Assembly (NCBI GenBank): GCA_016706845.1
Contig: JADJIV010000014.1
Location: forward strand, 47,447-111,446
Length of the DNA stretch: 64,000 nt
Source of the DNA: PNOJ01 sp016706845
GTDB taxonomy: Bacteria; Krumholzibacteriota; Krumholzibacteriia; LZORAL124-64-63
Reading direction: 5' to 3'
Made by a program: the position numbers and the translations under genes. Position 1 is the stretch's first letter. Every line of letters starts with the position of its first letter. The notes under the pieces are model-generated. The model saw nothing but the letters and a program-made list of their open reading frames with translations. It searched no databases and was not told the origin of the DNA. Positions 45,280 to 55,917 of this stretch are shown in pieces.

Positions 45280-46236
45280 TCAAACCCGAGCAGACACAGG
45301 GGGTTCCGCGGGCCGGCCCGCGAGTTCGTCCAGGGCGCCCGCCAGGACGGCGCGCGCGACCTCGGGTCGCCCCTGCCACAGGTGCCAGAAGGCGTGACCG
45401 GCGAAGTAGACCGCCTGACAGGGCCACAGCGCCGCGCGCGCCGCTCCCCGCCAGTGGCGCCGCAGCAGGCGGATGTGGCTGCGACTGCGCAGGTAGGCCT
45501 TGCGGGGCGACCACGCCCCGACCGAGGCGCTGACCTTGTGCAGGATCAGGGAGCGCGGGACGTGCAGGATGCGGCCGCCCGCGGCCCGCAGCCGCAGGCA
45601 GTAGTCGGTGTCCTCGCCGTAGAAGGTGTAGGCCTCGTCCAGTTCCGGCACGGCCGCCAGGGCCCGCCGCGTCAGCAGCAGCGCGCAGCCCGTCCCGTAT
45701 TCCACGAACCGCTCGTCCAGCGGGCGGCGGCCGGCCGCCTGCCGGATGCCCTGGTGGCCGACCCAGCCGGTGATGCGCCCGACCCGCCCGCCGTCGTACC
45801 AGATGCGCCACGGCTCGTCCGCGAAGCAGATGCGCGGGGTCGCCGCCCAGGCGGTCGGCTCGCGGGCGGCCGCCGCCACGAGCAGGCCGAGGCTCCCCTG
45901 CGGCACGACGGTGTCGTTGTTGAGCAGCAGCGTGAAATCGGCGGCCCCGGTCGCGCGCAGGTGCCGCAGGCCGAGGTTGTTGCCGCCCGCCCAGAGGCGG
46001 TTGCGGTCCGCGATGACGAGTTCGACCGAGGGGAAGGCGTCGCGGCAGAACCGGACCGAGTCGTCGCTCGACGCGTTGTCGACCACGACGATGCGCAGGG
46101 GGTCGTAGCCGTCGGCGAGCAGGGAACCGATGCACTCGGGCAGGTGGTCGCGGCCGTTCCAGTTGACGACGACCACCGCCAGGGACGGCGGTGGCGTCCC
46201 TGTGGTGCCGGCGGCGTCAGTGCTGGCGACGGACAC
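45280..46236 (-). CDS. GT2 glycosyltransferase
   Basis: 318 intact residues. LAVVVVNWNGRDHLPECIGSLL, IVVVDNASSDDSVRF, RNRLWAGGNNLGLRHL, LLLNNDTVVPQGSL, GTGCALLLTRRAL and the general base region FYGEDTDYCLRL are typical of rhamnosyl/galactofuranosyl-type GT2 enzymes. The C-terminus carries basic helices (RSRSHIRLLRRHW) that could touch the membrane. GTG start; it overlaps the previous gene by 20 bases. Donor and acceptor unknown. Confidence 0.85.
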   Translation of the reverse strand: MSVASTDAAGTTGTPPPSLAVVVVNWNGRDHLPECIGSLLADGYDPLRIVVVDNASSDDSVRFCRDAFPSVELVIADRNRLWAGGNNLGLRHLRATGAADFTLLLNNDTVVPQGSLGLLVAAAAREPTAWAATPRICFADEPWRIWYDGGRVGRITGWVGHQGIRQAAGRRPLDERFVEYGTGCALLLTRRALAAVPELDEAYTFYGEDTDYCLRLRAAGGRILHVPRSLILHKVSASVGAWSPRKAYLRSRSHIRLLRRHWRGAARAALWPCQAVYFAGHAFWHLWQGRPEVARAVLAGALDELAGRPAEPPVSARV

Positions 46237-47152
46237 GGTATCCCGTCTCGGGATGGTGACCCGCCACCACCAGTTCGGCGATCAGGCCGAGGCTGACGAA
46301 CTGGACCGCGACGATGACCAGGCCCGCGCCCAGCAGCATCAGCGGCCGCACGCGCAGGCCGTGGCCCAGCGCCCACTGCACCACGAACCAGGCCAGGATC
46401 GCGCCGCCGACCGCGAAGCTGGCCGCGCCGATCCGGCCGAACAGGTGCAGCGGCGACGCGGAGCGCGAGCTGAGGAACATCAGGGTCAGCAGGTCCAGGA
46501 AGCCGTTGAGGAAGCGGGCCGGGCCGTACTTGGTGACGCCGTGGCGGCGGCGGTGGTGCCGCACGGGGATCTCAGTCACGCGGAAACCCTCGCGGTAGGC
46601 CTGCGCCGGGATGTAGCGGTGCATCTCGCCGTAGAGGCGCACGGCCTCGACGACCTCGCGGCGGTAGGCCTTCAGGCCGCAGTTGTAGTCGTGCAGGCGC
46701 AGCCCCACGGCGCGGCTGGTGACCGCGTTGAAGAACCGCGACGAGGTGTTCTTGACGAAGCCGTCCTTGCGGTCCTGCTTCCAGCCCGAGACGAGGTCGT
46801 AGCCCTCCTCCAGCTTCGCCACGAGGTGCGGGATCTCGGCGGGATCGTCCTGCAGGTCGGCGTCCATGGTGATCACGTTGCGGCCGGCGGCGGCCGCGAA
46901 GCCGGCCGCCAGGGCGGCGGCCTTGCCGTAGTTGCGCGTGAATTCCAGGCCGTGCACGCGGGTGTCGGCGGCGTGCAGCCGCTCGAGCACGGCGGGCGTG
47001 TCGTCGGTGCTGCCGTCGTCGATGATCCACACCTCGTGCGACAATCCGGCCGCCTGCGCCGCGGCCGCGATGCGCTCCGTCAGCTCGGGCAGCGATTCCG
47101 CCTCGTTCAGGGCGGGCACCACCACCGAGAGGTCGGGCCGGACGTCAGACAT
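46217..47152 (-). CDS. Membrane GT2 glycosyltransferase (GtrB/ArnC-like)
   Basis: 311 intact residues. The GT2 domain shows LSVVVPALNEAESLPEL, WIIDDGSTDDTPAVL, TRNYGKAAALAAGF, TMDADLQDDPAEIP and SGWKQDRKDGFVK, then HDYNCGLKAYRREVVEAV and RHHRRRHGVTKYGPARF. Two C-terminal membrane helices follow (SFAVGGAILAWFVVQWAL and AGLVIVAVQFVSLGLIAELVV). This layout is that of GtrB/ArnC enzymes, which put a sugar on undecaprenyl phosphate. The start overlaps the epimerase stop by eight bases. Confidence 0.88.
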   Translation of the reverse strand: MSDVRPDLSVVVPALNEAESLPELTERIAAAAQAAGLSHEVWIIDDGSTDDTPAVLERLHAADTRVHGLEFTRNYGKAAALAAGFAAAAGRNVITMDADLQDDPAEIPHLVAKLEEGYDLVSGWKQDRKDGFVKNTSSRFFNAVTSRAVGLRLHDYNCGLKAYRREVVEAVRLYGEMHRYIPAQAYREGFRVTEIPVRHHRRRHGVTKYGPARFLNGFLDLLTLMFLSSRSASPLHLFGRIGAASFAVGGAILAWFVVQWALGHGLRVRPLMLLGAGLVIVAVQFVSLGLIAELVVAGHHPETGYRVRRQH

Positions 47153-48152
47153 GTCCCCTCCTGCGCGCGGCGACCCAGAACACCTCGCGGCGCAGACCCT
47201 CGTCGAACGGGACCTGCGCGACGTAGCCGATCTCGTCGCGGATGAGACCGGGATCGGCCCAGGTGTCGCGCACGTCGCCCTTCTCGACCGGCACGTGCTC
47301 GATCACGACGCGGACCTCGGGCGCCGCCTCGCGCAGCAGGTCGCGCATGGCCGTCAGGGCCGCGGTCAGCCGGATGCGCGAGCCGCCGCCGACGTTGTAG
47401 ACGGCCCAGGGGCCCGGGGCCCCGACCGCCAGCAGGTTCGCCTCGACGGCGTCCGCCACGTAGGTGAAGTCGCGGGTCTGGGACCCGTCGCCGAAGACGA
47501 GCCAGGGCTTCCCGTCGAAGGCCGCTTCGAGGAACTTGCGGAAAGCCATGTCGGGGCGCTGGCGCGGCCCGTAGACGGTGAAGTAGCGCAGGGCCGTGGC
47601 GGGTACGCCGTGGTTGGCGCTGTAGAGCACGCAGAGGTGCTCGGCCGCCAGCTTGGTGACGCCGTACGGCGAGAACGGCTGCGGCAGCGCGCGCTCGGTC
47701 ACCGGCAGGTCGAGCCGGTCGCCGTAGACCGAACTCGAGCTGGAGTAGACGAAGCGGGCGAGCCCCGGCGCCACCCGCGGATGGCGGCAGGCCTCCAGCA
47801 GGCGCTGGGTGGCGGCCAGGTTGCGGTCCAGGTAGTCGCCGAACTGCGCGCCCCAGCTGGCGCGCACGCCGGCCTGGGCGGCGAGGTGGAACACGGCGCG
47901 GCTGCCGGCGAGCAGATCGACCGCATCGAGATCGTTCAGGTCGGCGTGGCGGAACTCGAAGCCGGTCCGCGCCAGCAGCGGCGCCAGGTTCTCGCGCTTG
48001 AGCGCCGGGTCGTAGTAGTCGTTCAGGGAATCGACGCCGACGACCGTGCAGCCGCCGTCCAGCAGGGTCTCGGCGAGGTGGCTGCCGATGAAGCCGGCGC
48101 AGCCGGTCACCACGACGCGCGCGCCGGCGGGCAGGCCCGCGGCGCCCGTCAC
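47145..48152 (-). CDS. NAD-dependent nucleotide-sugar epimerase (UDP-glucuronate 4-epimerase-like)
   Basis: An extended short-chain dehydrogenase of 335 residues starting at GTG 48152. NAD loop VVVTGCAGFIGSHLAETLL, the VDSLNDYYDPALKRENL segment typical of CapI-like UDP-glucuronate epimerases, FHLAAQAGVRASW, SSSSSVYGD, catalytic YGVTK, and ALRYFTVYGPRQRPDMAFRKF. The frame is open into the upstream DUF2723 gene, but a GTG that shares GTGA with a TGA stop one frame away, and the normal epimerase length from there, mark the true start. It probably supplies an activated sugar to the glycosyltransferases around it. Confidence 0.87.
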   Translation of the reverse strand: MTGAAGLPAGARVVVTGCAGFIGSHLAETLLDGGCTVVGVDSLNDYYDPALKRENLAPLLARTGFEFRHADLNDLDAVDLLAGSRAVFHLAAQAGVRASWGAQFGDYLDRNLAATQRLLEACRHPRVAPGLARFVYSSSSSVYGDRLDLPVTERALPQPFSPYGVTKLAAEHLCVLYSANHGVPATALRYFTVYGPRQRPDMAFRKFLEAAFDGKPWLVFGDGSQTRDFTYVADAVEANLLAVGAPGPWAVYNVGGGSRIRLTAALTAMRDLLREAAPEVRVVIEHVPVEKGDVRDTWADPGLIRDEIGYVAQVPFDEGLRREVFWVAARRRGHV

Positions 48153-50723
48153 GGCGCTTCCCCGGCGCCGCCCTGCGGCGCGCAGGGCGTCGAGCTGCTG
48201 GCGCGCCACGGCGTCCTGCGGGTCGTCGCGCAGGCGCTGCTCCATCCAGGCGATCGCCGTGGCGTTCTCGCCCCGCTGCACCATGGCCTGGACCAGCTGC
48301 GGGATCATGGCCTGCTCGTCCCGGGGCGGGATCATCCCGTGGATCCGCTGGACGTGGGCGACGGCGTCCTGGGCGCGTCCGCGTTCGACCAGCACCATGG
48401 GGTAGATGTCGGTCACCATCGGGAACGTGGGATCGAAGCTGCTGGCCAGCTCGAACGCGTTCTCCGCCTTGGCGATCATCTCGTCGTAGAAGGCGTCGGA
48501 GGCGCCGGGCTGCTGCGCCCGCATGATGTAGTCGTAGCCCGCGCGGATCAGGCCGGCCGGGTAGTTCCCCAGCAGGTTCTCGGAGTTGCGGTCGAAGTGG
48601 ACGTCCCCGCGGTGGCGCCCGTTGTGCCGCCACAGCCCCTCGAAGCGCCAGTCGCGTTCGCCCAGGACCTCGCGGACCCTGCCCTCGGGGCTCGGGTTCT
48701 GGGGCAGGCCGTTCAGGGCGCGGAACTCCGAACGGCGGCGTTCCGAGTCGCCGTCCAGGGTGGCGCTGAAGTCGTAGATCCCGTAGCAGTTCGCCAGCAG
48801 GCGGTCGCTGTCGACCGTGGGCATGTTCTCGGTCCCCTTGACCCCCGTGAACCGGTACGCCAGCCCCTCCATCTGGAGCATGGTGAAGTAGCGGGCCATG
48901 TTCTCCTGGGGGGATCGTCACCGCGAAGAAGACCGGGCGCTCGCCGCGGTTCTGGATGATGTCGTGCACGATGTAGTCGCGAACGTAGACGACCTCGCGC
49001 TTCCCGGTGTCGGGGTCCTCGTAGAGCACGGGGCGCAGCTGCTCGACCTGCGTGTCGTCGTAGGAAACGGGCATCGGCGGCGTGCGCCGCTTCATCTGTT
49101 TGATGTACCAGGGCAGGTTGATGAGCGCCAGGTTCACGACCGTGACGTCGCGGCGGTAACCCTCCACCTCCTGCAGGTACCACAGCGGGTAGGTGTCGTT
49201 GTCGCCGTTGGTGAAGACGATGGCGCCGGGATCCAGCCCGGCCAGGAGGTTCCAGGCGTATTCGTGCGCGACGCGGTTTTCGGTGCGGTCGTGGGTGTAC
49301 CACTTCGCGTTGCCGGGGGCGAGCGCCGGCAAGGCCGCTGTCAGGATCAGCACCACCGCCGCGACCTTCGTCGCCCGGCCGATCCGGGCCGGCGGCAGGT
49401 CCCGGCCCGGCGCCGTCAGCGGCCCGCAGGGGCGCGCACCGCCAGCGGTCCCGAGAGGTAGCGCAGCAGCGCGGCGGCGCCCAGGCCGATGAACAGGGCG
49501 AAGTACATGAAGCCGGTGGCGAAGAAGTAGTCGCGGGCGCGGACCTCGTTGTCCGAGAAGTTGAGGTAGAGGTTCAGGATGTCGGCGTTGATCAGGTAGT
49601 TCACCAGCAGCATCCAGAACCAGGGCCGGCTGCGGAAGTAGCCGTGGATCGCCCCGAGCAGGCCCAGGAAGATCGGCACCAGGATCGTCAGCAGGCGCGT
49701 CAGGCGCAGCGAGCCGAGGTCCAGGAAGCTGAACTGGTCCAGCAGGAAGCCGTAGTAGTAGCGGACCTGCCACCAGAGGTCGGCCCGGCGCACCAGCGGG
49801 TCGATGGGCGGGTACTGCTCGCGGCGCAGCACCGACATCAGGGTCTGGAAGTTGTCGGGCTGCGTGTTGTTGAGGGCCGGGTCGAGGCCGGCGCGGATCA
49901 GCAGGATCAGGTGGACGCTCAGGCCGAGCAGGAACACGCCGCAGCCGATCAGGATGAAGGGCTTGCCGCCGAAGGCCCGCCAGACGGCGTAGGACAGCAG
50001 CAGGACGAGGCCGCCGATGATCACGACGTCGTCCTTGACCATCGTCGAGAGCAGGAACAGGCCGAGCCCGACGCTGATGCCCATGAGATCCACCAGCGCC
50101 AGCTGGCGCCCGCGCGCCAGCAGGATCAACACGAAGATCCCCGGGTAGACCAGCAGCGTGCCCAGGTGGAAGCCGACCCCCAGGCCCAGCAGGTAGATGA
50201 CGAGGTAAAGCAGCCGGTCGCTGTGCGCTTCGGCCCGCAGGTCGTGCCACTTCACGCCGAGCCAGGTCAGGAAGGCCACGACGAAGGCCGCCAGGCCGTA
50301 GACCTCGGCCTCGATCGCGTTGTTCCAGTAGGTCTCGCTGAACAGCAGGAACAAGGCGCCCACCACGCCGCCGACGTGGGGCAGCCAACCGCTGTCGGGG
50401 TCGGCGCGCCGGGCGAGCTCCTGGATCGTCAGGTACACGAACACCAGGGCCAGCGCGCTGAAGAACGCCGACATGAAATTGACCGCCGCCGCGGTGCCCA
50501 CCAGCGGCGCCAGCAGGACGTCGAAGAAGCGGCCGACCAGCACGTAGAGCGGCGTCCCCGGCTGGTGCGGGACGCCCATGGTGTGCGCGGTGGTGATGTA
50601 CTCGCCGCAGTCCCAGAAGCTCAGCGTCTGCGACATCGTCAGGATGTAGACGATCGTCGCAAGAATGAAAATTCCCGCCGCGATCAGGAACGTCGGGCGG
50701 CGGTACCAGTCGGGTGCCAGCAT
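48149..50723 (-). CDS. DUF2723 membrane protein (GT-C-like), frameshifted
   Basis: About 858 residues. ATG at 50723 follows GAGGAA. The N-terminal membrane half (FLIAAGIFILATIVYILTM, then SFWDCGEYITTAHTMGVPHQPGTPLYVLVGRFF in outline) is the DUF2723 signature, with an acidic DCGE motif in the first outer loop as in GT-C enzymes. Other blocks are FLLFSETYWNNAIEAEVYGLAAF, YLVIYLLGLGVGFHLGTLL and NFSDNEVRARDYFFA. After a shift near 49430 comes NAKWYTHDRTENRVAHEYAWNLL and FTNGDNDTYPLWYLQEVEG, and after another near 48905 a soluble TPR-like tail (AFELASSFDPTFPMVTDIYP). A third shift close to the end is needed to reach the stop at 48149. Role probably transfer of sugars to secreted proteins or glycans. 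Confidence 0.78.
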
Positions 50724-50763
50724 GGAATTCCTCGGATTCGGGTTCCGGCGCGGACGACTCGCC

Positions 50764-50800
50764 AATCTAGCACACGGTCCGCGGGGCAACAACCCCGCGG
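50764..50800 (-). promoter_or_regulatory. Candidate promoter and hairpin before the DUF2723 gene
   Basis: CCGCGGGG and CCCCGCGG (50779-50800) form a perfect 8-bp stem around CAACAA, 33 bases after the stop at 50833. On the minus strand TTGTTG (the loop, 50787-50792) and TAGATT (50764-50769) are 17 bases apart and could form a weak promoter for the next transcription unit. The hairpin could also end the upstream transcript. Confidence 0.4.
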
Positions 50801-50832
50801 CGGCCGGGGTTCCCCGACCCTCACGGCGGCGT

Positions 50833-51810
50833 TCAGGCTTCGCCGCGGCGGCGGCGGGGGCCGGCCAGGAAGAGCGCGCCGCCCACCAGACTGACCGCGA
50901 CCATCAGCGCGTAGGCCAGGAACTCCATGGCCACGGCGTCGGCCTCGGTCGGCACCACGCCGGCCGCCACGAACAGCTCCGCGGCGGCCAGCTCGCGCAC
51001 GCCCAGGCCGTTGATGCTCACCGGCAACGAGACCAGGATGCCGAGCAGGGGCACCAGCACGAACAGCTGCAGGACGCGGCCCGTGTCCAGGGCGAGGCCC
51101 AGGCCCAGCCCCACCAGCAGGTGGGTCGCCACGCGCATGGCCTGCACGATCAGGGACCAGACCAGCAGGCGGGCCAGCCAGACGGGCCGGCCCCTGTAGG
51201 TCTTGAACTCCGCCAGCATCGTGCCGAGGCCGTCGGCGGCCCGGCGCCAGCGCGCGGCCGTCAGCGCGCGGACCGCCAGCGCCGAGGCGCGGCGGGAGAA
51301 CAGCACGGCGAACGCCAGGGTCCAGGCCGCCAGCGCCAGCCACAGCGGCAGCGTCGGCGGCACGCGCACGCCCGCCGCCGCCGCTGTCGGGACCGCCAGC
51401 AGCGCCAGCAGGGTCAACGCCAGCAGGCCCAGCAGCCGATCCAGCAGGGTCGCCCCCAGCACCGCGGCGGTGCGCCCCTCGCGACGGCCGAGGTCGACGA
51501 CCTTGTAGGCGTCGCCGCCCACGCTGCCCAGCAGGAAGTTGTTGAAGAAGAGCCCGACGAAGCTCAGCCGGACCGCCTCGCCGATGGTCACCCGCAGACC
51601 CGAACAGCGCAGGATCCAGGCCCACTGCAGCGCGCCGCACACCGCCGACAGCGCGAACACGCCGCCCGAAAGGGCGAGCCAGGGCCACTGCGGGGCCGCC
51701 ACGGCCGTGCGCAGGGCCGACCAGGACAGGGGGCGGTAGGTGAACAGGAACAACACCAGCGCGAGGCTGATCGCCGCCTTCAGGATCGTCGCCTGGCGGG
51801 GGCGCCTCAC
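50833..51810 (-). CDS. Lysylphosphatidylglycerol synthase-type membrane protein (UPF0104)
   Basis: 325 intact residues with about eight membrane helices. The family blocks are RLSFVGLFFNNFLLGSVGGDAYKVV, GATLLDRLLGLLALTLLALLAVP and LVSLPVSINGLGVRELAAAELFVAAG in outline, matching the flippase-like domain of MprF and the UPF0104/AglD-like proteins. There is no catalytic GNAT domain, so this is a membrane module alone. GTG start overlaps the GT4 stop as GTGA. It likely moves or handles a glycolipid made by its neighbours. Confidence 0.85.
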   Translation of the reverse strand: MRRPRQATILKAAISLALVLFLFTYRPLSWSALRTAVAAPQWPWLALSGGVFALSAVCGALQWAWILRCSGLRVTIGEAVRLSFVGLFFNNFLLGSVGGDAYKVVDLGRREGRTAAVLGATLLDRLLGLLALTLLALLAVPTAAAAGVRVPPTLPLWLALAAWTLAFAVLFSRRASALAVRALTAARWRRAADGLGTMLAEFKTYRGRPVWLARLLVWSLIVQAMRVATHLLVGLGLGLALDTGRVLQLFVLVPLLGILVSLPVSINGLGVRELAAAELFVAAGVVPTEADAVAMEFLAYALMVAVSLVGGALFLAGPRRRRGEA

Positions 51811-52931
51811 GGGCGGCCCCGCTGCGCCGCGACGTCCGCGAAGACGTCCAGGGACTCGCGCACGCAGCGCTCCCAGCTGAAGGTGCCCGCCCAGGCGCGG
51901 GCGGCCGCGCTCATCGCCTGCCAGCGCGCGTCGTCGCGCAGCAGGGCAACGGCGGCGGCGGCCATGGCCCGCTCGTCGCCGTAGGGCACCAGCAGGCCCG
52001 TCTCGCCGTCGCGCACCGAATCGCGCAGCCCGGGCCGGTCGCTCGCGACGGTCGGCAGACCGCAGGCGGCGGCCTCGATGACCGTCAGCCCCCAGCCCTC
52101 CTTGGGGCTGGGATTCAGGAAGAGCCGGGCCCGGTGCAGCGTCGCGGCCAGCTCGGCGCCCGGCAGGAAACCGGCGAACACGACATCCCCGCCGAGGCCC
52201 AGGCGGGCGGCCAGGCGGCGCAGCCGGGGCTCGTCCGGGCCCCGGCCCATCACGACGAGCCGGGCGCCCGGGATCTCGCGGCGCACGCGCGCGTAGGCGC
52301 GCAGCGCCACGTCCACGCTCTTGTAGCGGCGCAGCCGGCTCCACGTGACCAGCAGCGGGGGATCGTCGCGCGGCGGCGGCGCGGGCAGCTCCAGGCGCCG
52401 CGCGTCGTTGCCGCAGAACACGGTGCGGATCCGCGCGGCGTCGAGGCCGCGGCTCGCGAGGTCGTCGCGGGTCGAGGGGCTGATGACCTCGAAGTCCCGG
52501 CCGCGGTAGGCCAGCGGCAGCAGGCGTTCCGCCGCCCAGACGTAGGACGCCACCAGGGGGTTGGCCTCGCGGAAGACCGTGGCCCCGAACAGGTGCGGCA
52601 CGACCGCGAGCACGGGCACGCGGCCGGCGAACAGCGGCGAGTAGAACGGGACCTTGTTGATGTCCTCGACCAGCAGGTCGTAACGCCCTTCACGCAGCAG
52701 GCGACGGCAGACGCCCGGCAGCACGAAGTTGGCCACGGCCCAGTGGCCGCGCCGGTGCACGCGCACGCCGTCGAGCGTCTCCTGCGGCGGCGCGCCGCGG
52801 TAGCCGGACACCACCAGGTCCACCTCGTGACCCGCGGCCACGGCGCCTTTGAGGATCTCGTGCAGGTGCAGTTCCGCGCCGCCGCCCAGGGGGTCGCCGA
52901 GGTCGCGCCAGTTCAGCGCCAGGATCCTCAC
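51807..52931 (-). CDS. GT4 glycosyltransferase
   Basis: A GT-B enzyme of 374 residues. N-terminal acceptor half: ILALNWRDLGDPLGGGAELHLHEIL, VEDINKVPFYSPLF, VVPHLFGATVF. C-terminal donor half: LVTWSRLRRYKSVDVALRAY, LVVMGRGPDEPRLRRLA, VFAGFLPGAELAATLHRARLFLNPSPKEGWGLTVIEAAACGLPTVASDRPG (outline), which carries the EGWGLTVIEA form of the E-x7-E motif. GTG start overlaps the methyltransferase stop as GTGA. Acts on a lipid-linked acceptor at the inner membrane face; sugar unknown. Confidence 0.9.
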   Translation of the reverse strand: MRILALNWRDLGDPLGGGAELHLHEILKGAVAAGHEVDLVVSGYRGAPPQETLDGVRVHRRGHWAVANFVLPGVCRRLLREGRYDLLVEDINKVPFYSPLFAGRVPVLAVVPHLFGATVFREANPLVASYVWAAERLLPLAYRGRDFEVISPSTRDDLASRGLDAARIRTVFCGNDARRLELPAPPPRDDPPLLVTWSRLRRYKSVDVALRAYARVRREIPGARLVVMGRGPDEPRLRRLAARLGLGGDVVFAGFLPGAELAATLHRARLFLNPSPKEGWGLTVIEAAACGLPTVASDRPGLRDSVRDGETGLLVPYGDERAMAAAAVALLRDDARWQAMSAAARAWAGTFSWERCVRESLDVFADVAAQRGRP

Positions 52932-53722
52932 GCGGCGCCTCCCGCGTCGTCGCGACGCGCGATCACCCCGATGGTCATCGCGGTGTGCAGGGCCCAGCGC
53001 CGCCCGCGGTGGCGCTCGCGCCAGCGCGCCAGCAGCCGCCCGAGCGGCGGCACCGGGTCGGGGTACATCGGCAGCCGCAGGCCGAGCCGCGACAGCAGGG
53101 TCTTGCGCAGCGCGCGGTACCAGAGCCCGGGCACCATCCAGTCGCCGTAGGTGCGCACCACCGTGCCGCCGGCACGCCGCACGGCGTCCTCGAGTCCGGC
53201 CGGCGTGTACTGCGTCTCCCAGCCCGCGAACCAGCGGTCCATCGCGATCAGCGCCTGCTTGCCCAGGGTGTAGTAGTGCCAGGTCTGGGGCACGTCGACC
53301 AGCAGCCGCCCGCCCGGCTTCAGCACGCGCAGGTCCTCGCGCAGCAGGGGCAGCGGGTCGCGGAAGTGCTCGAGCAGGCCCTGGTGGAAGACCAGGTCGA
53401 AGGTCCCGTCGGCGAAGGGCTTGCACAGGGCGTCGCCGTTCACCGCCTGCACGCGGACGCCGGCCTGCGCGGCGGCCCGGGCGGTCAGCGCCAGCGAACC
53501 GGGCACGTAGTCCAGCGTCCAGACCTCCGCGCCGGCGCGGGCCAGCGCCACGGCGTCGCGGCCGCTGCCGGCCCCCACCTCCAGGACGCGCTTGCCCGCG
53601 GGATCGCCCAGGGCGAACAGCTCGCGCACGATGCGGCCGTCGTTGCCGTAGACGTCGTCCAGGCTGAGGCGGTCGGCCTCGTCCCAGAAATCCTGCCAGT
53701 GGCGACGCGTCGACACCCTCAC
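52928..53722 (-). CDS. SAM-dependent methyltransferase
   Basis: 264 intact residues. Class I methyltransferase fold: motif I VLEVGAGSGRDAVALARAG, LDYVPGSLALTARAA, VNGDALCKPFADGTFDLVFHQGLLEHFRDP in outline, and the RVLKPGGRLLVDVPQ strand. The C-terminal part (YTPAGLEDAVRRAGGTVVRTYGDW) is typical of the ubiE/Methyltransf_11 group found in glycan clusters. GTG start overlaps the nusB stop as GTGA. Substrate is unknown; position suggests a sugar or lipid carrier intermediate. Confidence 0.85.
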   Translation of the reverse strand: MRVSTRRHWQDFWDEADRLSLDDVYGNDGRIVRELFALGDPAGKRVLEVGAGSGRDAVALARAGAEVWTLDYVPGSLALTARAAAQAGVRVQAVNGDALCKPFADGTFDLVFHQGLLEHFRDPLPLLREDLRVLKPGGRLLVDVPQTWHYYTLGKQALIAMDRWFAGWETQYTPAGLEDAVRRAGGTVVRTYGDWMVPGLWYRALRKTLLSRLGLRLPMYPDPVPPLGRLLARWRERHRGRRWALHTAMTIGVIARRDDAGGAA

Positions 53723-54168
53723 CGCGGTCCTCCCCCGCCGGGCGCATCGCCGCCGCGACCGGTGGCCGCGAGGTCCCGCGCCGCGCGGTCGAGCAGGCCG
53801 TTGACGAAGCCCACGGCCTCGTCGCCGCAGTACAGCCGCGCCAGTTCGCAGGCCTCGTTGATCACAACCCTGACCGGCACGTCGGGGCAGTAGCGCAGCT
53901 CGGCCAGCGCCAGCCGGAAGATCGCGCGCTCCACCTGGCCGACGCGCTCGGGGTCCCAGTTCTGCAGCAGGCCGTCCAGGGTGGCGTCGAGACTCTCGCG
54001 GTGCGTGGCGATCAGCGCCGCGAGCGGCCGGGCGAACTCGGCCGTGTCGCCGGGCGCGTCGCGCCGTTCCAGCTGGTCGTCCACGCAGACCAGCAGGTCC
54101 TGGCCGCTGAGGGCGGCCGCGTAGAGGGCCTGCACGAGCAGCTCCCTTCCCTTGCGTCGCTTGCCCAC
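53719..54168 (-). CDS. nusB: Transcription antitermination factor NusB
   Basis: 149 residues, all-helical. KRRKGRELLVQALYAAALSG at the start, LLQNWDPERVGQVERAIFRLALAELRY in the middle and VRVVINEACELARLYCGDEAVGFVNGLLDRAARD at the end (outline) are the NusB family blocks. NusB with NusE binds boxA RNA and prevents early termination in rRNA operons. It follows ribH by four bases, the common ribH-nusB pairing. Confidence 0.95.
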   Translation of the reverse strand: MGKRRKGRELLVQALYAAALSGQDLLVCVDDQLERRDAPGDTAEFARPLAALIATHRESLDATLDGLLQNWDPERVGQVERAIFRLALAELRYCPDVPVRVVINEACELARLYCGDEAVGFVNGLLDRAARDLAATGRGGDAPGGGGPR

Positions 54169-54172
54169 GTTC

Positions 54173-54646
54173 CTACCCTTCTTCGATCGCGCGCCAGAGG
54201 TCCATCATCTCGAGCGCGGAGAGCGCCGCGTCGAAGCCCTTGTTGCCGGCCTTGGTGCCGGCCCGCTCGATGGCCTGGTCCAGGGTGTCGGCCGTGATGA
54301 CGCCGAACGACACCGGGATGCCGGTGTCGAGCGCCACCTGGGCGATCCCCTTGGTGACCTCGGCCGCGATGTAGGAGAAGTGCGGCGTGTCGCCCTGGAT
54401 CAGGCAGCCCAGGCAGATGATCGCAGCGTAGCGGCCGCTGTCGGCGAGCTTCGCGGCGGCCAGCGGGATCTCGAAGCTGCCGGGCACCCAGGCCACGTCG
54501 ACGCGTTCGGGATCCACCCCGTGGCGGGTCAGGCAGTCCTGGGCGCCGTCGAGCAGCTCCCGGACCAGGAAGTCGTTGAAGCGGCTGGCGACGATGGCCA
54601 CGCGCTGCTCGCCGGCGCGGAAGTTCCCCGCGTACGTCTTGCCCAT
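54173..54646 (-). CDS. ribH: 6,7-dimethyl-8-ribityllumazine synthase
   Basis: 157 residues starting at ATG 54646 behind AAGGAGG. VAIVASRFNDFLVRELLDGA, VAWVPGSFEIPLAAAKLA, AIICLGCLIQGDTPHFSYIAAEVTKGIAQVALDTGIPVSFGVI in outline and the ending AERAGTKAGNKG-type sequence are diagnostic. The catalytic histidine is in DTPHF. It joins the RibB product with the pyrimidine made by RibA/RibD. Fourth gene of the rib operon. Confidence 0.97.
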   Translation of the reverse strand: MGKTYAGNFRAGEQRVAIVASRFNDFLVRELLDGAQDCLTRHGVDPERVDVAWVPGSFEIPLAAAKLADSGRYAAIICLGCLIQGDTPHFSYIAAEVTKGIAQVALDTGIPVSFGVITADTLDQAIERAGTKAGNKGFDAALSALEMMDLWRAIEEG

Positions 54647-54657
54647 GGTTTCCTCCT

Positions 54658-55913
<1,256 letters not shown>

Positions 55914-55917
<4 letters not shown>

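Noticed and set aside
47145..48899. A fusion of a DUF2723 tail with a nucleotide-sugar epimerase
   Set aside because: A GTG that overlaps a TGA one frame away as GTGA, as at many junctions here, and a normal 335-residue epimerase length from that point argue for two genes and one frameshift.
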